From positions 39,595 through 103,594 of the forward strand of contig NZ_FXTI01000011.1 of the NCBI RefSeq assembly GCF_900182565.1: 64,000 bases of DNA, read 5' to 3'. A program made the position numbers and the translations under genes. This DNA is from Melghirimyces algeriensis. Its GTDB lineage: Bacteria; Bacillota; Bacilli; Thermoactinomycetales; DSM-45169. The notes beneath the pieces were generated by a model. That model saw only the letters and a list, made by a program, of their open reading frames with translations. It searched no databases and was not told the origin of the DNA. How positions within the stretch are numbered: position 1 is the first letter of the stretch; each line of letters begins with the position of its first letter. Positions 60,306-64,000 of the stretch are shown here, piece by piece.

Positions 60306-62459
60306 ATGGACGCGAAGGAACGATTGCAGACAATTGCTGATGAATGTAATCTGGAATTTGCTCAAGTCAAGTCGGCAGTTCAGTTGATGGAAGAGGGAAA
60401 CACCATTCCCTTTATCGCCCGTTACCGGAAAGAGATGACCAAGGAATTGGATGAGGAACAGCTTCGTCTCATTGAAGAACGAAATAAATATTTAATCCAG
60501 TTGGATCAGCGGAAAGAAGAAGTGATCCGGCTGATTGATGAACAGGGAAAGTTATCCGAGGAACTTCGCGGAAAAATTGAAGCGGCTGTCAAGCTGCAAA
60601 CGGTGGAAGATCTTTATCGACCCTATCGTCCAAAGCGGAAAACCAGGGCGTCCAAAGCACGGGAACGGGGTTTGGCTCCGTTGGCGGAAGTGATGCGACA
60701 ATCCTCGGATAAACATGAAGTGCAAGCGGAAGCGGACAATTTTATCAATCCTGAAAAAGACGTGGAAACTACAGAGGACGCTCTTCAAGGAGCGATGGAT
60801 ATCCTTGCCGAAGAATTGGCGGATGATCCGGAGGTTCGCAAATGGGTACGGACATTTCACTGGAAGCATGGCGTTTTGGTGACGGAGGCCAAAGATCCTG
60901 AAACGCAGTCCGTCTATGAAATGTATTATGATTATCGGGAACCGGCTCAAAAAATGCCTTCTCACCGTGTATTGGCTGTCAACCGCGGGGAAAGGGAAGG
61001 AATACTCAAGGTGCGTTTAGAGGTGGAACGTGAGGAAGAGATCTATCCGTTTTTGGAACGAAAACTTTCCAAAAGACCTCATCGATATATCGAGGAAACG
61101 GCGGAAGATGCGTATAAGCGCTTAATCGCCCCTTCCATTGAACGAGAGATTCGTGCCACGATGACAGAAAACGCAGAGACGCAGGCCATTCATATTTTTT
61201 CCGAAAATCTGCGCAACCTGTTGCTTCAGCCTCCTATTCGAGGGAAAAAGGTATTGGGGGTGGACCCTGCCTATCGGACGGGTTGCAAGCTGGCAGTCGT
61301 GGATGAAACCGGAAAAGTGCTCTATGTGGGTGTCATTTATCCGACCCCGCCCCAAAGCCGTGTGGAGGAGGCCAAAGAAACGGTTCGCCAACTGATCGAA
61401 GAGCATACCATTGATATGATCGCGATTGGAAATGGAACAGCATCCAGGGAAACAGAGTCCTTTATCGCTGAGCTGATTCAGGAGTTGGATCATAAGGTTT
61501 ACTACACGATCGTCAATGAAGCGGGAGCCAGCGTTTATTCCGCTTCCAAACTGGCTCGTGAAGAATTCCCCGATCTGGATGCGGCCCAGCGCAGTGCCGT
61601 TTCCATTGCACGGCGCCTGCAAGATCCATTGGCTGAGTTGGTGAAGATTGAGCCCAAGGCGGTCGGTGTGGGACAGTATCAACATGATGTGTCGCAAAAG
61701 CAATTGGGGGAAAGCCTGACAACCGTGGTAGAGTCAGCGGTAAACCATGTGGGTGTCGATGTGAATACCGCTTCGGTTTCTTTGTTGCAATATGTTTCCG
61801 GTGTCAATGCTTCGGTAGCCAAAAATATCATTAAAAAACGTGAAAGTGAAGGGCGATTTACAGATCGAAGTCAATTGAAGGACGTTCCCCGTCTCGGTGC
61901 CAAGACATATGAACAGTGTATTGGCTTTCTTCGGGTGACAGATGGAGAGAATCCGTTGGACAAGACTCCGATCCACCCGGAGTCCTATCCTGTTGTGACG
62001 GATCTTTTGACGCAATTAAACTGCAATCCTGAAGCCATTGGCAGTAAAGAATTAAATGAACGGTTGCGACAGGTGAATATACAAGCGATGGCAGAGACAT
62101 TGGATAGCGGTGAGCCCACTTTGCGCGATATTGTAGATGCCCTTCTGCGTCCGGGACGAGATCCCCGTGAAGAGCTACCCGCTCCGATTCTTCGCTCCGA
62201 TGTGTTGCAGTTGGAAGATCTAAAAAAAGGAATGAACTTAAAGGGAACCGTTCGCAATGTGGTTGACTTTGGCGTATTTGTGGATATTGGATTGAAAAAT
62301 GATGGACTTGTTCATATTTCCAAGATGAGTGAACGGTTTGTACGGCATCCGATGGATATCGTCGGTGTAGGTGATGTGGTGGATGTCTGGGTATTGGATG
62401 TGGATCATCAACGGGAACGGGTGGCTCTCAGTATGATACCGATCAGCTTCGGAGAATGA
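60306..62459 (+). CDS. tex: Tex family RNA-binding transcription accessory protein
   Basis: 717 residues. N-terminal HTH-rich region (about 1-180), YqgF/RuvC-like core (about 320-440, VLGVDPAYRTGCKLAVVDETG), HhH pair (about 480-560, GVNASVAKNIIKKRESEGRF) and a C-terminal S1 domain (about 640-715, GTVRNVVDFGVFVDIGLK). Binds nucleic acid and acts in transcription or RNA metabolism. ATG at 60306 follows GGAGG; the ATG 12 bases upstream overlaps that site. Confidence 0.95.
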   Translation: MDAKERLQTIADECNLEFAQVKSAVQLMEEGNTIPFIARYRKEMTKELDEEQLRLIEERNKYLIQLDQRKEEVIRLIDEQGKLSEELRGKIEAAVKLQTVEDLYRPYRPKRKTRASKARERGLAPLAEVMRQSSDKHEVQAEADNFINPEKDVETTEDALQGAMDILAEELADDPEVRKWVRTFHWKHGVLVTEAKDPETQSVYEMYYDYREPAQKMPSHRVLAVNRGEREGILKVRLEVEREEEIYPFLERKLSKRPHRYIEETAEDAYKRLIAPSIEREIRATMTENAETQAIHIFSENLRNLLLQPPIRGKKVLGVDPAYRTGCKLAVVDETGKVLYVGVIYPTPPQSRVEEAKETVRQLIEEHTIDMIAIGNGTASRETESFIAELIQELDHKVYYTIVNEAGASVYSASKLAREEFPDLDAAQRSAVSIARRLQDPLAELVKIEPKAVGVGQYQHDVSQKQLGESLTTVVESAVNHVGVDVNTASVSLLQYVSGVNASVAKNIIKKRESEGRFTDRSQLKDVPRLGAKTYEQCIGFLRVTDGENPLDKTPIHPESYPVVTDLLTQLNCNPEAIGSKELNERLRQVNIQAMAETLDSGEPTLRDIVDALLRPGRDPREELPAPILRSDVLQLEDLKKGMNLKGTVRNVVDFGVFVDIGLKNDGLVHISKMSERFVRHPMDIVGVGDVVDVWVLDVDHQRERVALSMIPISFGE

Positions 62460-62484
62460 TCCTCGAATGGTGAGAGGGGCGACA

Positions 62485-63321
62485 ATGATGAGGTGGATAC
62501 TGGGGATACTGCTGGTGGCAGCTCTCGCAGTGGTGGGAGTTTGGGTGTATGATCAGACGCGGACGGTTGAGATACCTGAAATGAAGATTCCGGGAAGGTT
62601 GGCCCCGGCTTATGTGGAGATCGCTGAAACAACCGGTGTTCCCTGGTCATATCTTGCGGCGGCAGATGAAGTGGACAAGGGCTATAAAGAAGTGACCCCT
62701 GAAACGATCCGTAAGCGAGCCAAGCGGATTCAACAGATATCGGATTTGGATCGTCCAGGTGATCAGGGAGCCCAAAAAGCGATTCGCCAACTCTTTTCCA
62801 AACAGAAGGCGGAAGACATTTTAAAACTGGCTGAGTCTTACGCTTGGGCCGCTGCTATTTTAGAAGATGCCACATTTCCCTTTTCGTCCAATGCGAATGT
62901 CTCTTATGGGGATACGTGGGGAGCCAGTCGGAGTTATGGCGGAGACCGCACCCATGAAGGAACGGACATAATGGCTGAAAAAGGGACACCGATTCGCTCG
63001 GTAAGTGATGGACGAGTGGTATCCAAAGGTTGGAATGAATTGGGTGGGTGGCGTTTGACAGTATTGGACACCGATCACCCTCAAATATCCGTTTACTATG
63101 CACATCTGTCCAAGTATAAAGAAGGCATTGACGTGGGTTCCAAAGTAAAAAAAGGTGAAGTGATCGGATATGTGGGGGATAGTGGATATGGTCCGGAAGG
63201 GACCACAGGGAAGTTTGATCCACACCTTCATCTGGGAATCTATGTGCGTGAAAGTATGCTTTCCTTTCAGAGAGAAGCGATTAATCCTTATCCATTGCTG
63301 AAGGCTTGGGAAGAAAAATAG
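62485..63321 (+). CDS. M23 family metallopeptidase (LytH/YunA-like)
   Basis: 278 residues. N-terminal signal anchor (about 3-22), a helical region with TTGVPWSYLAAADEVDKGY and KAKRIQQ-like segments (about 40-130), and a C-terminal lasso-peptidase M23 domain: THEGTDIMA (Zn His and Asp), YYAHLSKY, and HLHLGI with the last Zn His. Peptidoglycan cross-link or stem-peptide hydrolase at the outer face; resemblance to sporulation LytH is by layout. ATG at 62485 after GAGAGGGG. 25 bases after tex, possibly the same transcript. Confidence 0.85.
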   Translation: MMRWILGILLVAALAVVGVWVYDQTRTVEIPEMKIPGRLAPAYVEIAETTGVPWSYLAAADEVDKGYKEVTPETIRKRAKRIQQISDLDRPGDQGAQKAIRQLFSKQKAEDILKLAESYAWAAAILEDATFPFSSNANVSYGDTWGASRSYGGDRTHEGTDIMAEKGTPIRSVSDGRVVSKGWNELGGWRLTVLDTDHPQISVYYAHLSKYKEGIDVGSKVKKGEVIGYVGDSGYGPEGTTGKFDPHLHLGIYVRESMLSFQREAINPYPLLKAWEEK

Positions 63322-63332
63322 AGTGCATCACC

Positions 63333-63357
63333 AAAAACCGCCGGAACGGCGGTTTTT
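63333..63357 (+). terminator. Terminator after M23 gene
   Basis: AAAAACCGCC / GGCGGTTTTT perfect 10-bp stem with a 5-base loop. Confidence 0.88.
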
Positions 63358-63603
63358 GTATTGCGGTATGGTGGGAGTAAAAAAAGACTGATACACAGAT
63401 TGCAGGAAAACAGGTAAATAAATCTAATATTTCTACTGTGCATCTTTTATGGGGAGGATGGATAACTATAGGTTTATAATCTTTTACGAGGATTAATTTT
63501 GACCTTTCAGTAGGCAGTTACTCTTATGAAATAAGGAGGGAAACCGTTTTCGAAAAACATGAAATCTTTGCAGGATTTTATACGTTTTTCACAACGGAGA
63601 ATC

Positions 63604-63660
63604 ATGTTTAAAACCGTCGGAATATACAAAAAAATGGACAACATCCGTGAGTTTGAGGAA
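63604..63660 (+). pseudogene. EthD-like protein, N-terminal fragment
   Basis: ATG at 63604 with GGAGAATC upstream opens MFKTVGIYKKMDNIREFEE, the usual start of EthD-type dimeric alpha/beta-barrel proteins. After FEEFY the sequence turns unrelated and AT-rich. The downstream IS200-type tnpA at 63748 probably cut it. About 80 residues are missing. The remainder of 63358-63747 has no gene. Confidence 0.6.
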
Positions 63661-63747
63661 TTTTATATCTTTGCTCTCTTTTTTTGCACCTGTTTAATTA
63701 GATATATTGAATCTATATAATATTCGTTGTAAAATTGGCAATAGGTG

Positions 63748-64000
63748 ATGAATTTGAGAACGGTTCAAAGTAATCGAAATGTCGTGTACGACTGCAAGTA
63801 TCATGTAGTTTTTTGTCCCAAGTATCGACGAAAAGTGCTGGTTTCGCCTGTAAGTGATCGGCTGAAAGAGCTGTTCGCAGAAAAAGCAAGAGAGCTGGAA
63901 GTTATGATTTCCAGTATGGAAATCATGCCCAATCATGTGCATTTACTCATACAATGTGATCCGCAGTTTGGGATACACAGGGCAGCTAAACATCTCAAAG
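63748..64000 (+). mobile_element. tnpA: IS200/IS605 family TnpA (Y1 HUH transposase), cut by window end
   Basis: 84 codons visible to the window edge: HVVFCPKYRRKVL near residue 19, then EIMPNHVHLLIQCDP with the HUH pair His-Val-His near residue 64; the catalytic Tyr lies beyond the window. Single-strand transposase that cuts and joins at hairpin ends. ATG at 63748 is likely; a weak AGGTG precedes. The 70 bases upstream are AT-rich and probably contain the left end. It looks intact as far as seen. Confidence 0.88.

Noticed and set aside
63358..63603. CRISPR-like or tandem repeats in the AT-rich gap before tnpA
   Set aside because: No regularly spaced repeats were found; only the EthD fragment and the probable IS left flank.

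Overview
The window reads as chromosomal DNA of a spore-forming Bacillota, most likely of the Bacillales/Thermoactinomycetaceae type. The basis is gene content and order: acpS, ydcC, alr, ndoAI and ndoA beside rsbU-rsbV-rsbW-sigB, plus a YuaF/FloT pair, YneK-like DUF2621, MsmX, and strong AAGGAGG ribosome binding sites with frequent TTG starts. The genus is an inference. No rRNA, tRNA or CRISPR array was seen.

Layout. 1-1750: 3' part of a divergent ctaB, then a decayed drug-efflux MFS gene behind a leader ORF and terminator. 1650-6790: an iron island with a thioredoxin-reductase-like ferredoxin/flavodoxin reductase and a Fur-box-controlled siderophore ABC operon. 6800-9750: a MocR regulator divergent from a broken EamA exporter, and a GNAT gene with an internal stop. 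9900-18060: LysM-NlpC/P60 hydrolase, a 52-residue secreted peptide, an ArAE-like membrane protein, DUF423, a DCC/DoxX pair, a PfeT-type Fe(II) efflux ATPase with PerR- and Fur-like boxes, and an MFS exporter. 18060-21030 (minus strand): flotillin with its NfeD partner, a CopD-like protein and an HmoA/IsdG-like heme monooxygenase. 21200-26040: an OpuC/EgtUV-like ABC pair, PhzF, a degenerate nuclease-like lipoprotein, and IS605-type relics. 26100-33100: NhaP antiporter, a class A PBP, DUF2621 and an ABC-2 exporter.

33120-43180 is the core stress and envelope region: acpS-nnr-ydcC, a methyltransferase with a decayed DedA gene, a PH-like protein with alr, the ndoAI/ndoA toxin-antitoxin pair, then rsbU-rsbV-rsbW-sigB. 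A sigma-B-type promoter lies before rsbV, as in Bacillus subtilis, but no RsbR/S/T genes are present here. 43190-49730: fdhD, a CHAP hydrolase, nadE, a YetF-like protein, an LppM-like protein, and amt with two TnrA/GlnR-type boxes.

50020-59800 is a maltodextrin locus: a TIM-barrel isomerase and a Gfo/Idh/MocA dehydrogenase precede mdxE-mdxF-mdxG, a cyclomaltodextrinase-type GH13, msmX and a LacI regulator. Similar LacI-type operators precede both mdxE and lacI. The end holds tex, an M23 peptidase, and two IS200-type tnpA copies. One copy is decayed; the other runs off the window edge and lies just after a truncated EthD-like gene.

The most unusual structure is a roughly 210-bp dispersed repeat in two full copies and one partial copy. 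It has a conserved internal hairpin and imperfect terminal inverted repeats. It has been captured as the C-terminal coding tail of two neighbouring genes.
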